From Pseudotabrizicola sediminis (GTDB lineage Bacteria; Pseudomonadota; Alphaproteobacteria; Rhodobacterales; Rhodobacteraceae), in contig NZ_RPEM01000012.1 in the NCBI RefSeq assembly GCF_004745575.1, forward strand, positions 1-64,000: a stretch of 64,000 bases of DNA, given 5' to 3'. The notes beneath the pieces were generated by a model that had not been told where the DNA came from, made no database searches, and saw only the letters and a program-made list of their open reading frames with translations. Both the position numbers and the translations under genes were made by a program. Positions 55,090 through 63,955 of the stretch are shown in pieces. Within the stretch, counting starts at the first letter, position 1; the number at the start of each line of letters is the position of its first letter.

Positions 55090-55839
55090 TTAGGCGCTGC
55101 GCCACCGGTTCCATGCTGCAAAAGCATATTCTGGCGCTTTTCTGCGCCACTGTCTGATTTTGGTCATCCCAACCGGGCGTTCGCCAGCTGAATCTATCGT
55201 TGATTCTGAGCCATTTTCACCAAAAATTGGTGCATCCAGAACTGCCGCGCGGGCAGAGCGGCAAAAACAAACACGTAATGCGACGTCCACGGGCCGGTCC
55301 ATCCCGTAAAGATCGACATGCCGCAGGAAATCCTGCATTCCCTTGCGTGTATAAAGGCTCGCACTCAAACACCACGGCGGGCGATATGTACGTCGGATGC
55401 CGAAGCCCGAGACCGTCGCCAAAGGACGGCTCCAACTTTCCGCCGATCGCGACAGATGCAGCCAATCGACAGTCGCCTCTGGCGTGTTTGTTAGCCAATG
55501 TGACAGAGCTTCGAGCGCGATCTTGGCCCCGTCAAACGGCAGCGCATCATCCTCCAAGATCAGTGCAAGCGGCGTGCCAACGGCCAAAGCCGACTTCATA
55601 GCGGCCATGTGGCTTAGAAAACAGCCGATTTCCCCGCGGCTCATATCCCTTCCATGTAGCTTTCGCATCGTCGCGCTGCGGTAAAGCGGGTGGCTGAGGG
55701 CTTCTTCGAGCGATGTGGGGGCGGTGGCGGCATGACGTTGCCAATAAATCCCTGCTGCCGTCAATCGCGGGCCACATGTCGCAAGTCGCTCTGTGCTGCG
55801 GTCCAGATTGATCACGCGCGCAACAGGGATGAAAGTCAT
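55090..55839 (-). CDS. Second GT25-like glycosyltransferase
   Basis: A 249-aa protein beginning MTFIPVARVINLDRSTERL, again the GT25 signature, with EIGCFLSHMAAMKSA and LILEDDALPF as the conserved helix and acid motif. It differs markedly from the first GT25 and is on the opposite strand, 84 bases away. ATG 55839 is preferred over 55851 because GGGG stands just before it. It is downstream of another putative glycosyltransferase on the same strand. Confidence 0.83.
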   Translation of the reverse strand: MTFIPVARVINLDRSTERLATCGPRLTAAGIYWQRHAATAPTSLEEALSHPLYRSATMRKLHGRDMSRGEIGCFLSHMAAMKSALAVGTPLALILEDDALPFDGAKIALEALSHWLTNTPEATVDWLHLSRSAESWSRPLATVSGFGIRRTYRPPWCLSASLYTRKGMQDFLRHVDLYGMDRPVDVALRVCFCRSARAAVLDAPIFGENGSESTIDSAGERPVGMTKIRQWRRKAPEYAFAAWNRWRSA

Positions 55840-55889
55840 GATTGGCCCCATCGTAATGAAAAATTGGGAACGTTTGCGACCAGCAGCGA

Positions 55890-56696
55890 TCAGCGCCAGA
55901 TGCCATAGGTTTCCTGATAGTATCGCACGCAGGCCGTGTTCAGTGCTGTCCGGTCCAAGCCCCCCACCACTTGTCTGAGCAGGGCAAACTGTTTCACATC
56001 TTCGCGGGAGGCGCGCGCGCGGGGCCCGCCAAAATCCAGCCAGATCGGTACGTTGCGAGTGGTCAGGTGGCCCGACAGCCAGATGTCATCCACCAGCCAA
56101 AGCGGATCGGGAATGTCGAACACTTCATCACCAAAAAACGACGGGCGCACCATCACTCCGCCCCAGCCTTCCAGAATGTCGGCATATCCACTTGACGCCG
56201 CCTTGCGCGATTTCCACGTTCCAAGGCTGGCCGCACGCTTAACACGGTAAAGCCAGTCTTTGCGACGCCGATCGTAACGCGGCATGCGTGTGCCGGAGAA
56301 CCGTATCTCAGAAGCCTCAAAGATATCACTGCCCTCTTCCACAATACAGCAATCTGGCCGCGTTTCGGCCGCCGCGACAAAGCGTTCCAGCACCTGCGGA
56401 TCATAGATCTTGTCATCGTCGCAAAAGAAGATCAGCATATCCTGATCGCGGTATTTCTGCACCGCTGGCAGCACCTTGGTGGCCGGGCCGAAATCCCGCT
56501 CTACCCGGTTCAGAGTCACACCCTCGGGCACCACGGGCGGTTCCACCGGATTGAAACTTTCGCGCCTATAGCGCTGCGGAATGTTCAGCAAGATCGCCTC
56601 GGGCTTTAGCGTCTGGCGCAATAAAACCTGCAGCACCTCGTCGAGATACGGAAAGCGCGGCGGTATGGCGGTCAGGGAAACAACGACGCGGGTCAT
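55890..56696 (-). CDS. Putative glycosyltransferase (GT-A like)
   Basis: A 268-aa protein. The start region VVVSLTAIPPRFPYLDEVLQ, the RDFGPATKVLPAVQKY segment and a D-D-D cluster in IFFCDDDKIYD resemble a small family of GT-A-fold transferases found in polysaccharide clusters. The second half has GWGGVMVRPSFFGDEVFD and DDIWLSGHL. ATG 56696 is chosen; longer starts are possible. Donor and acceptor are unknown; context is the nonulosonic-acid region. Confidence 0.75.
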   Translation of the reverse strand: MTRVVVSLTAIPPRFPYLDEVLQVLLRQTLKPEAILLNIPQRYRRESFNPVEPPVVPEGVTLNRVERDFGPATKVLPAVQKYRDQDMLIFFCDDDKIYDPQVLERFVAAAETRPDCCIVEEGSDIFEASEIRFSGTRMPRYDRRRKDWLYRVKRAASLGTWKSRKAASSGYADILEGWGGVMVRPSFFGDEVFDIPDPLWLVDDIWLSGHLTTRNVPIWLDFGGPRARASREDVKQFALLRQVVGGLDRTALNTACVRYYQETYGIWR

Positions 56697-56821
56697 GCTT
56701 GCGGTCCAGTTCATGGGGCACTTTGCGTCGATATGCCCGACATTCGACATGGGTTCAAGCCGCCGAGGTTGCCTTGGTCGGGCTTTGCGAATAGGCATTT
56801 GCCTTTGGTCTCAGGGAAGTC

Positions 56822-57949
56822 ATGACCCGCCACCTCCTCTTCCTCACCGGCACCCGCGCCGATTTTGGCAAGCTTGAACCCCTTGCCGCTGCCGCGCGGG
56901 ATGCGGGGCACCGGGTCACGTTTTTCGTCACCGGGATGCATATGATGGACCGCTACGGCCTGACCAAGCTGGAGGTGCAGCGGATGCCCGGCGTGCGGGT
57001 GCATGAATTTCTGAACCAGCGCCCCGGCGACGGGCAGGATATCGTGCTGGCGAAAACGGTCGTGGGGTTTTCTGATTACATTACCGAACACCAGCCCGAT
57101 CTGATCGTCATCCACGGCGACCGGATCGAGGCGCTGGCGGGGGCGCTTGTCGCCGCCACCAACTACATCGCCTCGGCGCATATCGAGGGTGGCGAGGTGT
57201 CGGGCACGATCGACGAGGTGTTCCGCCACTGCAACACCAAACTGGCCGCCCATCATTTTGTCTCTTCCGACGCGGCCAAACGCCGGGTGATGACCTTGGG
57301 CGAGCCGTCCGAGACGATCCATGTCATCGGCTCGCCCGAACTCGACTTCCACGCCGGGGCATCGGGTGTCACGCTGGATGAGGTGCGGGCGCGCTATGAC
57401 ATTCCCTTTGCCGAGTATGGCATCGCGTTGTTTCATCCGGTGACATCCGAGCAATCCAGCATGGGCGCGCAGGCGCAGGCACTGTTTGGTGCGCTGGCGG
57501 CATCGGGGCGGAATTTCGTGGTGATCGCGCCGAACAATGACCCGGGGTCCGAGGCGATTTTCGCCGTGCTGAACGCGCTGCCTGCAGACCGGTTCCGCAT
57601 GATTCCATCCATGCGCTTTGCGCATTTTTCCGAGCTGATGAAACATGCGGCCTGCATGGTCGGCAATTCCAGCGCCGGGGTGCGCGAGGCGCCGTTTCTG
57701 GGCGTGCCATCCCTGGATGTCGGCACCCGGCAAACCAACCGGGCGATGGCCGGTTCGGTCGCCTTTGCAGCGGCGGGGGATGGCGCGGCTGTGGCGCAGT
57801 TCCTGAAAGACCGCTGGGGTCAGCGGCACGCGCCCGACACCGGGTTTGGCGTCGGCCACGCGGCAGAGCGTTTTGCGCAGACCCTGGCCCGCCCCGAGTT
57901 CTGGGCGCAAAGGCTGCAAAAAGCCTTTCGTGATCAGCCGGGTGGCTGA
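56822..57949 (+). CDS. neuC: UDP-N-acetylglucosamine 2-epimerase (hydrolysing), NeuC
   Basis: The 375-aa enzyme makes ManNAc from UDP-GlcNAc, the entry step for Neu5Ac. Family motifs are present: FLTGTRADFGKLEPL, VIHGDRIEALAGAL, AHIEGGEVSGTIDEVFRH, ALFHPVTSEQSS and MVGNSSAGVREAPFLGVPSL. The hydrolysing rather than non-hydrolysing type is supported by GTRADFGKL. The next gene starts within its last codons. Confidence 0.93.
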   Translation: MTRHLLFLTGTRADFGKLEPLAAAARDAGHRVTFFVTGMHMMDRYGLTKLEVQRMPGVRVHEFLNQRPGDGQDIVLAKTVVGFSDYITEHQPDLIVIHGDRIEALAGALVAATNYIASAHIEGGEVSGTIDEVFRHCNTKLAAHHFVSSDAAKRRVMTLGEPSETIHVIGSPELDFHAGASGVTLDEVRARYDIPFAEYGIALFHPVTSEQSSMGAQAQALFGALAASGRNFVVIAPNNDPGSEAIFAVLNALPADRFRMIPSMRFAHFSELMKHAACMVGNSSAGVREAPFLGVPSLDVGTRQTNRAMAGSVAFAAAGDGAAVAQFLKDRWGQRHAPDTGFGVGHAAERFAQTLARPEFWAQRLQKAFRDQPGG

Positions 57950-59210
57950 CCGCGTGCCAACTGGTCCGGCGCTGCTGGCCTATCTGGCCGCCAGTCCGCT
58001 GATTGCGGTCGCCGGCCCGCTGGTGCTGCGCCGTCGCCTTGCGCGCGGCAAGGAAGACCCGGACAGGGTTGCGGAAAAGCGCGGCTATGCCTCGGCCCCC
58101 AGACCGGACGGCCGCCTGATCTGGCTGCATGCCGTCGGTCTGGGTGAGGTGCTGGCGCTGCGGGGCCTGATCGGGGCGATGGCGCGGCTTGACCCGTCGC
58201 TGCACTTCCTGATCACCTCCTCGGCCCGGTCTTCGGCGCAGGTGATCGGGGCCAACCTGCCGCCGCATACCCGGCATCAGTATCTGCCGCTGGATGCCCC
58301 ACGGTATGTCGCGCGCTTTCTCGACCACTGGCACCCCGACCTGTCGGTCTGGGCCGAGCAGGAGCTATGGCCGGGTGCCGTGGTCGCCGCCCATGCGCGC
58401 GGTGTGCCGCTGGCGCTGGTCAATGCCCGGATGACCGATGCGGGCTTTGCCCGCCGGGCAAAGGCGCGCGGGCTGTACCACGATCTGCTGGCACGATTCC
58501 GGCTGATCACCGCGCAGGACAGCCGCAGTGCGGGTCACCTGCGCGCGCTTGGGGCGGGCCAGGTGCAGGTCACCGGGTCGCTGAAATCCGCAGCACCCCC
58601 GCTGGCCGCCGACCCTGCGGCGCTGGCACAGGTGCAGGCCGCGGTGCAGGGCCGCAGGGTCTGGGTCGCGGCCTCTACCCATCCTGGGGATGAGGCGCAG
58701 GCGATGGCGGCGCAGGCGGCCCTGTGGCGCGCCGATCCGCGTTGGCTGATGGTCCTTGCCCCGCGCGACGCGGGCCGGGCAGGGGCGGTCGCCTCGGCGC
58801 TGACAGAGGCGCGCCTGCCCTTTGCCCGCCGCAGTCTTGGGCGGGAGCCATCGGCCAGCGATGCGGTCTGGCTGGCCGACACCTATGGCGAGATGGGCCT
58901 GTGGTACCGGGTGGCGGAAACGGCGCTGATCGGCGGCGGGTTCGACAAGGTTGGCGGGCACAACCCGTGGGAGGCAGCGCATTTCAACACCGCCATCCTG
59001 CATGGCCCTGATACCACCAATTTCGCGCGTGATTACAGCCAGCTGCAGGCCGAAGCTGCCGCACTGCAACTGGCCCCCGCTGGTTTGGCAGCGGCGCTGC
59101 AAGACCCCGTCCTGCCCGGGATGGGAGAGCGCGCGGCGCGCATCGTGCACAATGCCGCCAAGGGGCTGGACCCACTTGCCGCCGATCTGCTTTCGCTGGT
59201 GCGTCCATGA
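57942..59210 (+). CDS. Kdo transferase family (WaaA/KdtA), paralogue 1
   Basis: A 422-aa GT30 enzyme beginning with GTG 57942, overlapping neuC by eight bases. One N-terminal hydrophobic helix (LLAYLAASPLIAVAGPL) anchors it to the membrane. Key motifs match canonical WaaA: WLHAVGLGEVLAL with E69, VWAEQELWPG with E139, VTGSLKS, VWVAASTHPGDE, APRDAGRA and GGGFDKVGGHNPWEAA. These would transfer Kdo from CMP-Kdo to lipid A. It is the more conventional of the two tandem copies; which sugar it really transfers is uncertain in this context. Confidence 0.88.
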   Translation: MADRVPTGPALLAYLAASPLIAVAGPLVLRRRLARGKEDPDRVAEKRGYASAPRPDGRLIWLHAVGLGEVLALRGLIGAMARLDPSLHFLITSSARSSAQVIGANLPPHTRHQYLPLDAPRYVARFLDHWHPDLSVWAEQELWPGAVVAAHARGVPLALVNARMTDAGFARRAKARGLYHDLLARFRLITAQDSRSAGHLRALGAGQVQVTGSLKSAAPPLAADPAALAQVQAAVQGRRVWVAASTHPGDEAQAMAAQAALWRADPRWLMVLAPRDAGRAGAVASALTEARLPFARRSLGREPSASDAVWLADTYGEMGLWYRVAETALIGGGFDKVGGHNPWEAAHFNTAILHGPDTTNFARDYSQLQAEAAALQLAPAGLAAALQDPVLPGMGERAARIVHNAAKGLDPLAADLLSLVRP

Positions 59211-60523
59211 TGCGCGGCTTTCTGCTGCTGTGGTCTGCGTTCTGGACCTTTGGTCTGCCGCTGATCCTGTTCTATCTGTGGCGGCGCGGGCGCAAAGATC
59301 CCGCCTATACCGCGCATCTGGCCGAACGCTTTGGCCGCTATCCTGCGCCTTTGCCGGGAGCGGTCTGGGTGCATGCAGTATCCTTGGGCGAACTGCGCTC
59401 TGCCGTGCCGCTGATCCGGGCCTTGCTCGACCGGGGAGATACGGTGGTGACCACCCATTTCACCCCCGCCGGGCGGGGCGAAGCAGAGCGGGTGTTTGCC
59501 GCAGATATCGCCGGGGGCCGGATGCGTGCGGTCTGGGTGCCGCTGGAAACCGGCTGGGCCTATGCAGGTTTTTTCCGCACTTTCCGCCCCGCCTATGGTC
59601 TGGTGATGGAGATCGAGATCTGGCCACGCATGGTCGCGGCATCGCGCAGGGCCGGTGTGCCCTTGTTCATGTGCAACGCGCAATACCCCAGCCGGGCGTT
59701 GGCGCGTGACAGCAAGGGGCTGCGCCTGCGCCAGGCGGTGATGCGCGGCTTTGCTGGGGCCTTGGTCAAATCCGACCTGCAGGCGCAGCGCTTTGCCAGC
59801 GTGGGCGTGCGCAACATTGCCGTCACGGGCGAACTGCGCTTTGACCAGCCGGTGCCGCCCGCGCTGATGGCCGCGGGGCAGGCGGCACGGGGATGGATCG
59901 GGGCAGGCGCGCGGCGTGTGATCGTGATTGCAAGCGCGATTGAGGGCGAGGATGCCACCTATATCCACGCCATCGGCGCGTTGCGCGACGATCACGCGGC
60001 CAGATCGCTGCCGATGCCGTTGCTTGTTTATGTGCCACGCAGGCCTGAACGCTTTAACGATGTGGCAGAAACCCTTGTCAAAGAAGGGTTCTCGCTCCTG
60101 CGCCGGTCAGACCTTCCGGGGGCGTTCGACCCAACGCATTGGCCGGTGCAGCCTGGGTGCCCGGACATCTTTTTCGGCGATTCACTGGGCGAGATGTATG
60201 CCTATCTGGCCATGGCCGATCAGGTCGTCGTTGGCGGCGGCTTTAACCCGAAAGGCGCGCACAACATTTCCGAGGCGCTGGTGCTGGGCAAGCCGGTGAT
60301 CACGGGGCCGCACACCCATACCATCGAATACCCTTTTGCCGAGGCGCAGGCAGCGGGCGTGGCCGTTTCCGTCCCCGATGCAGCCGCATTGGCCGCCCAT
60401 CTGATCGCCAATCCGCCAACCGACCCGGGTCTGATCGCTGCGTTCACTGACGCGCATTCGGATGCCACCCGCAAGACGCTGGCCGCGATCCCGCGCCTGT
60501 TGGCGCAAGTCAGACTTTCCTGA
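59207..60523 (+). CDS. Kdo transferase family (WaaA/KdtA), divergent paralogue 2
   Basis: A 438-aa GT30 protein overlapping paralogue 1 by ATGA. It keeps the catalytic glutamates (HAVSLGE, E62; VMEIEIWP, E135) and an N-terminal helix (LLLWSAFWTFGLPLILFYLW), but several motifs differ: VTGELRFDQ instead of VTGSLKF, VIVIASAIEGEDATY instead of ASTHEGEE, and GGFNPKGAHNISEAL instead of GGHNPLEAA. LVYVPRRPERF is retained. It could add the second Kdo or use a different CMP-activated ulosonic acid, such as the product of neuA. Confidence 0.85.
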   Translation: MMRGFLLLWSAFWTFGLPLILFYLWRRGRKDPAYTAHLAERFGRYPAPLPGAVWVHAVSLGELRSAVPLIRALLDRGDTVVTTHFTPAGRGEAERVFAADIAGGRMRAVWVPLETGWAYAGFFRTFRPAYGLVMEIEIWPRMVAASRRAGVPLFMCNAQYPSRALARDSKGLRLRQAVMRGFAGALVKSDLQAQRFASVGVRNIAVTGELRFDQPVPPALMAAGQAARGWIGAGARRVIVIASAIEGEDATYIHAIGALRDDHAARSLPMPLLVYVPRRPERFNDVAETLVKEGFSLLRRSDLPGAFDPTHWPVQPGCPDIFFGDSLGEMYAYLAMADQVVVGGGFNPKGAHNISEALVLGKPVITGPHTHTIEYPFAEAQAAGVAVSVPDAAALAAHLIANPPTDPGLIAAFTDAHSDATRKTLAAIPRLLAQVRLS

Positions 60524-61220
60524 CCCCGGCATTCAGCTGTTCTGTCAACAAGAACTCGACCAGCTGGAAATCATAGGGCGTGTCAATGTCATGGCAGCGG
60601 TCAGAGGGCAGCACAAACGGCACCACCCGCCCTTCATAGATGGTCTTGGCCCGGCGCAGGTAGTCTGGTGCCACCACATAAACCACGCCGACATGTTCAT
60701 AGACCACCGGCGCATCCTGCCGCGCCCAAACCCCGCCGGGCAGCGGTTTGGACACCTGCAAAGCGCCCGTCGCATCGGGTTCGACCAGATTGAAATAGGG
60801 GTTCTTGCGTGCCTCGCACACGCTCATCACCATGTCGGGGGCTTGCTGCGCAAAGGTGTCCAAAGCTCCGTCAATGTCTTCGGGGATGCGCAGCGGCGAG
60901 GTGCAGTCCAGATCCAGAAAGGCCGAGACCGGCCCGCAGATCTGCTCGGACGCCGACAGCGCATGCTGCCACACTCCCCATTTCGGTGCGGTATCGGTGG
61001 CAAGCTCGGCGGGCCGCAGTCCGATATCAAGCGCGCCACGCGCCACGGCATGGGCATGGATCGCCGGGTCATCGGTCGACACCACAACCGCGCCCACGCG
61101 GGGGTTGGCGAACAGCTGGTCCAGTGACCAGTCGATCAGTGGTTTGCCGCAGAGCGTGCGAAAGTTCTTGCCGGGTACGCCCTTTGATCCTTTGCGCGCC
61201 CCAATATGACCTAAGATCAC
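60510..61220 (-). CDS. neuA: Acylneuraminate cytidylyltransferase (NeuA)
   Basis: The 236-aa enzyme activates a nonulosonic acid to CMP form. The nucleotide-binding signature ARKGSKGVPGKN follows the N-terminal VILGHIG strand, and VVVSTDDPAI, FLDLDCTSPLR and HDIDTPYDFQLVEF are the other family segments. The GTG start overlaps the stop of the preceding glycosyltransferase (GTGA). It converges with the second GT30 gene with a 14-base overlap. The chain metG-glycosyltransferase-neuA runs on one strand. Confidence 0.93.
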   Translation of the reverse strand: MILGHIGARKGSKGVPGKNFRTLCGKPLIDWSLDQLFANPRVGAVVVSTDDPAIHAHAVARGALDIGLRPAELATDTAPKWGVWQHALSASEQICGPVSAFLDLDCTSPLRIPEDIDGALDTFAQQAPDMVMSVCEARKNPYFNLVEPDATGALQVSKPLPGGVWARQDAPVVYEHVGVVYVVAPDYLRRAKTIYEGRVVPFVLPSDRCHDIDTPYDFQLVEFLLTEQLNAGVRKV

Positions 61221-62110
61221 TCTGTTCTCCCGCTTTGCTGAAGGGCCGTATAATAGGCGGTCAGCCGCGCCTTGACCGGCCCGAGTGCCGCTTCGGACCA
61301 GATCAGCCGGCGACCCTTGCGGTCCACGATCTCGGCCCCGTCGGGCAGGGCCAGCAGCGCCTCGCCCTTGACCTCCACCCCCGGCAAGGTCAGCGCGATC
61401 AGCCCGGCCCAGCGGCGACGGACCCATGGCAGGCGGGCGCGCAGGTGGATCAGCCATCGGTAGTGCAACATGAATTCAGCGGGCAATTTCACCGCCATAT
61501 CACGAGGTATGGACTTGAGCTGGTACTGTTGCGACCAGCTGATAAACTTGTCATCAGCAACCATTGCAGGAGTTCCGTTTGCGCCCACTCTTGCAAGCAT
61601 TTCCCTGAAATGCGCTGCAATACTTGTACATTCGCTCGGGTGATAGATCACAAGCGAAGAGTTGCCCCGCAGGTATTTTTTCCCGCGTGAAACCTTATGG
61701 ATCATGCGCGACACTGTTCCAAAAGGAAGCAATGAATTATGGAACATGACGATTGATTTTCGGCTGGTCTGCAGGGCCAAGAGCCGTGTCAGATCACCAA
61801 AGACCACGGTATCAATGTCGATGAACACCGCGGGCAGATCATCTGGCACCACCCCCGCCTCGAACATGCACAGCTTGGTCTGGCACCCCGGCCCGCGCAT
61901 CTGCGGGTCCATGAAGAAGTCTGGGATCAACCGCTGCACCACACCGGCGCGAAGACCGTCGCGCAGCGCATCGCTGATCAGCACCACACGCGGCGGGTGG
62001 CTGGCAAGGCGGCAGACTGTGTCAATCAGGTGATTGACCTCTGACACCGGGTATTTGGTGCCCCACAGGACCAGGACAAGCTGCCAGACCGGAGGTGGGA
62101 CTTTTGTCAT
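61217..62110 (-). CDS. Putative glycosyltransferase linking metG and neuA
   Basis: A 297-aa protein with a GT-A pattern: [20 protein letters not shown] opening, [16 protein letters not shown] as DxD motif, and [15 protein letters not shown]. The middle third is visibly lower in G+C than the ends. It overlaps metG by ATGA and neuA by GTGA, so it is translated in one chain with both. The donor is unknown; it is one of the candidates for the missing sialyltransferase, although it does not resemble GT42, GT52 or GT80 enzymes. Confidence 0.78.
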   Translation of the reverse strand: MTKVPPPVWQLVLVLWGTKYPVSEVNHLIDTVCRLASHPPRVVLISDALRDGLRAGVVQRLIPDFFMDPQMRGPGCQTKLCMFEAGVVPDDLPAVFIDIDTVVFGDLTRLLALQTSRKSIVMFHNSLLPFGTVSRMIHKVSRGKKYLRGNSSLVIYHPSECTSIAAHFREMLARVGANGTPAMVADDKFISWSQQYQLKSIPRDMAVKLPAEFMLHYRWLIHLRARLPWVRRRWAGLIALTLPGVEVKGEALLALPDGAEIVDRKGRRLIWSEAALGPVKARLTAYYTALQQSGRTE

Positions 62111-63825
62111 GTACGCACTCCGGCAAAGCGCGACTGCCAGTCGGCGCGTTCTTCATCGGTGATCTTGCGGAACAGGTTTTCCGGCACGGCGAAGGCCTGC
62201 CCCGGTTCCAGCTGACGCATTGCAGCGGGCAGATCGTCGGGCCATGTCCAGTCATCGGACCCCATTGCGGCCATCATCGTGGCCGAGGCATCGGGGATGA
62301 AGGGTTGCGACAGGATCGCGTAGACCCGGATCAGATTCAGCGCCAGCCGCACCATCGCCTGCGCCTGTTCGGGGTCAGTTTTCACCACGGTCCAGGGCGC
62401 TGCGGCCTGCAGGTATTCGTTGCCGATCACCCAGATCGCGCGCAGCTCGGCCGCGGCCTTGCGCACCTCCATCGCCTGCATCAGCGTCTCATACTCGCGG
62501 ATACGCGCGCCAAGATCGGCGATCAGCGCGGTTTCCATGGGGCCAAAGCTACCGCCCGCTGGCACTTCACCGCCGAATTTCGCGGTGGCGAATTTCGTGA
62601 CCCGGCTGACGAGGTTGCCCAGCACATCGGCCAGATCCTTGTTCACGGACCCCTGGAAATTCTCCCACGTGAATTCCGCATCCGACGATTCCGGCGCGTG
62701 GGACAAAAGCCACCAGCGCCAGTAATCGGGCGGCAGGATCGACAGCGCCTGATCCATGAACACCCCGCGCCCGCGCGAGGTGCTGAACTGGCCACCGTCG
62801 TAATTGAGGTAGTTGAAGGATTTCAGGTAATCGACCAGCTTCCACGGCTCACCCGACCCCAGAATGGTGGCTGGGAAAGACAGGGTGTGGAACGGCACGT
62901 TGTCTTTGCCCATGAACTGGTAATAGGTCACGTCATCCGCGCCCATGTCGGTGCGCCACCAGCGCTGCCATGCGGCGTCATCCAGGCCGTTGGCATCGGC
63001 CCATTCGGCGGTGGCGGCGATGTATTCGATGGGGGCGTCGAACCAGACGTAGAATACCTTGCCCTCCATCCCCGGCCAGGGCTGATCACCGCGCCGCACC
63101 GGAATGCCCCAGTGCAGATCGCGGGTGATGCCCCGGTCCTGCAAGCCGTCACCATCGTTGAGCCATTTCTTGGCAATCGACGTGGTCAGCAGCGGCCAGT
63201 CGTGCTTGGAGTCGATCCACGCTTCCAGCTTGTCGCGCAGATTGCGCTGCATGAGGTAGAGGTGCTTGGTTTCGCGCAGTTCCAGCTTGGTGCTGCCGGA
63301 AATGGTGGAACGCGGGCTGATCAGGTCGGTCGGGTCCAGCTGCTTGGTGCAGTTGTCGCATTGGTCGCCCCGCGCCGACTCGTAGCCGCAGTTCGGGCAG
63401 GTGCCTTCGACATAGCGATCGGGCAGGAAACGGCCATCGTCGACCGAATAGATCATCTGTTCCGTTACTTCGCGGATCAGGCCGTTGTCGGCCAGACGCC
63501 CCGCGAAATGCTGGGTCAGCACATGGTTGCGGGGGGAAGAGGACCGCCCGAAATGGTCAAACGACAGCCGGAAGCCGCGCGCGATTTCGGCCTGAACGCC
63601 ATGCATTTCGGCGCAATAGTCCGCCACCGGCTGCCCCGCCTTGGCCGCCGCCAGCTCTGCCGGGGTGCCATGTTCGTCGGTGGCGCAGATGAACATCACC
63701 TCATGCCCGCGCGCCCGCATGTAGCGCGCGAACAGGTCGGCGGGCAGCTGGCTGCCGACCAGATTGCCCAGATGCTTGATCCCGTTGATATAGGGAATGG
63801 CCGAGGTGATGAGAATCCGTGCCAT
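62107..63825 (-). CDS. metG: Methionyl-tRNA synthetase
   Basis: The 572-aa enzyme charges tRNA-Met. The HIGH-like motif is in [14 protein letters not shown], the zinc knuckle in [17 protein letters not shown], and the KMSKS-equivalent reads [11 protein letters not shown]; the anticodon-binding helical domain completes it. It is an essential gene, and it is followed without a gap by a glycosyltransferase and neuA. No T-box or SAM riboswitch is visible upstream. Confidence 0.95.
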   Translation of the reverse strand: MARILITSAIPYINGIKHLGNLVGSQLPADLFARYMRARGHEVMFICATDEHGTPAELAAAKAGQPVADYCAEMHGVQAEIARGFRLSFDHFGRSSSPRNHVLTQHFAGRLADNGLIREVTEQMIYSVDDGRFLPDRYVEGTCPNCGYESARGDQCDNCTKQLDPTDLISPRSTISGSTKLELRETKHLYLMQRNLRDKLEAWIDSKHDWPLLTTSIAKKWLNDGDGLQDRGITRDLHWGIPVRRGDQPWPGMEGKVFYVWFDAPIEYIAATAEWADANGLDDAAWQRWWRTDMGADDVTYYQFMGKDNVPFHTLSFPATILGSGEPWKLVDYLKSFNYLNYDGGQFSTSRGRGVFMDQALSILPPDYWRWWLLSHAPESSDAEFTWENFQGSVNKDLADVLGNLVSRVTKFATAKFGGEVPAGGSFGPMETALIADLGARIREYETLMQAMEVRKAAAELRAIWVIGNEYLQAAAPWTVVKTDPEQAQAMVRLALNLIRVYAILSQPFIPDASATMMAAMGSDDWTWPDDLPAAMRQLEPGQAFAVPENLFRKITDEERADWQSRFAGVRT

Positions 63826-63955
63826 GATGCGCCTTTGTCTGATGGTGTCGCCCGTTTAGCGCAAGCAGCAGCGCCTTGCCAGAGGATGCGCCGGGGGGGC
63901 ACCTCGGCAAATTGAATATTTTGAAAGCAGCAGTCCGGGCAAGGCTGCACTCCTG

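Noticed and set aside
53219-62110. Legionaminic or pseudaminic acid pathway
   Set aside because: No dehydratase, aminotransferase or N-acetyltransferase of those routes is in the window; the NeuC-type epimerase points to Neu5Ac, although genes elsewhere could change this.
62095-63915. 606-codon open frame on the plus strand opposite metG
   Set aside because: Mirror frame; metG motifs explain the region.
63826-63955. T-box or SAM riboswitch before metG
   Set aside because: No conserved elements or large folded leader seen.
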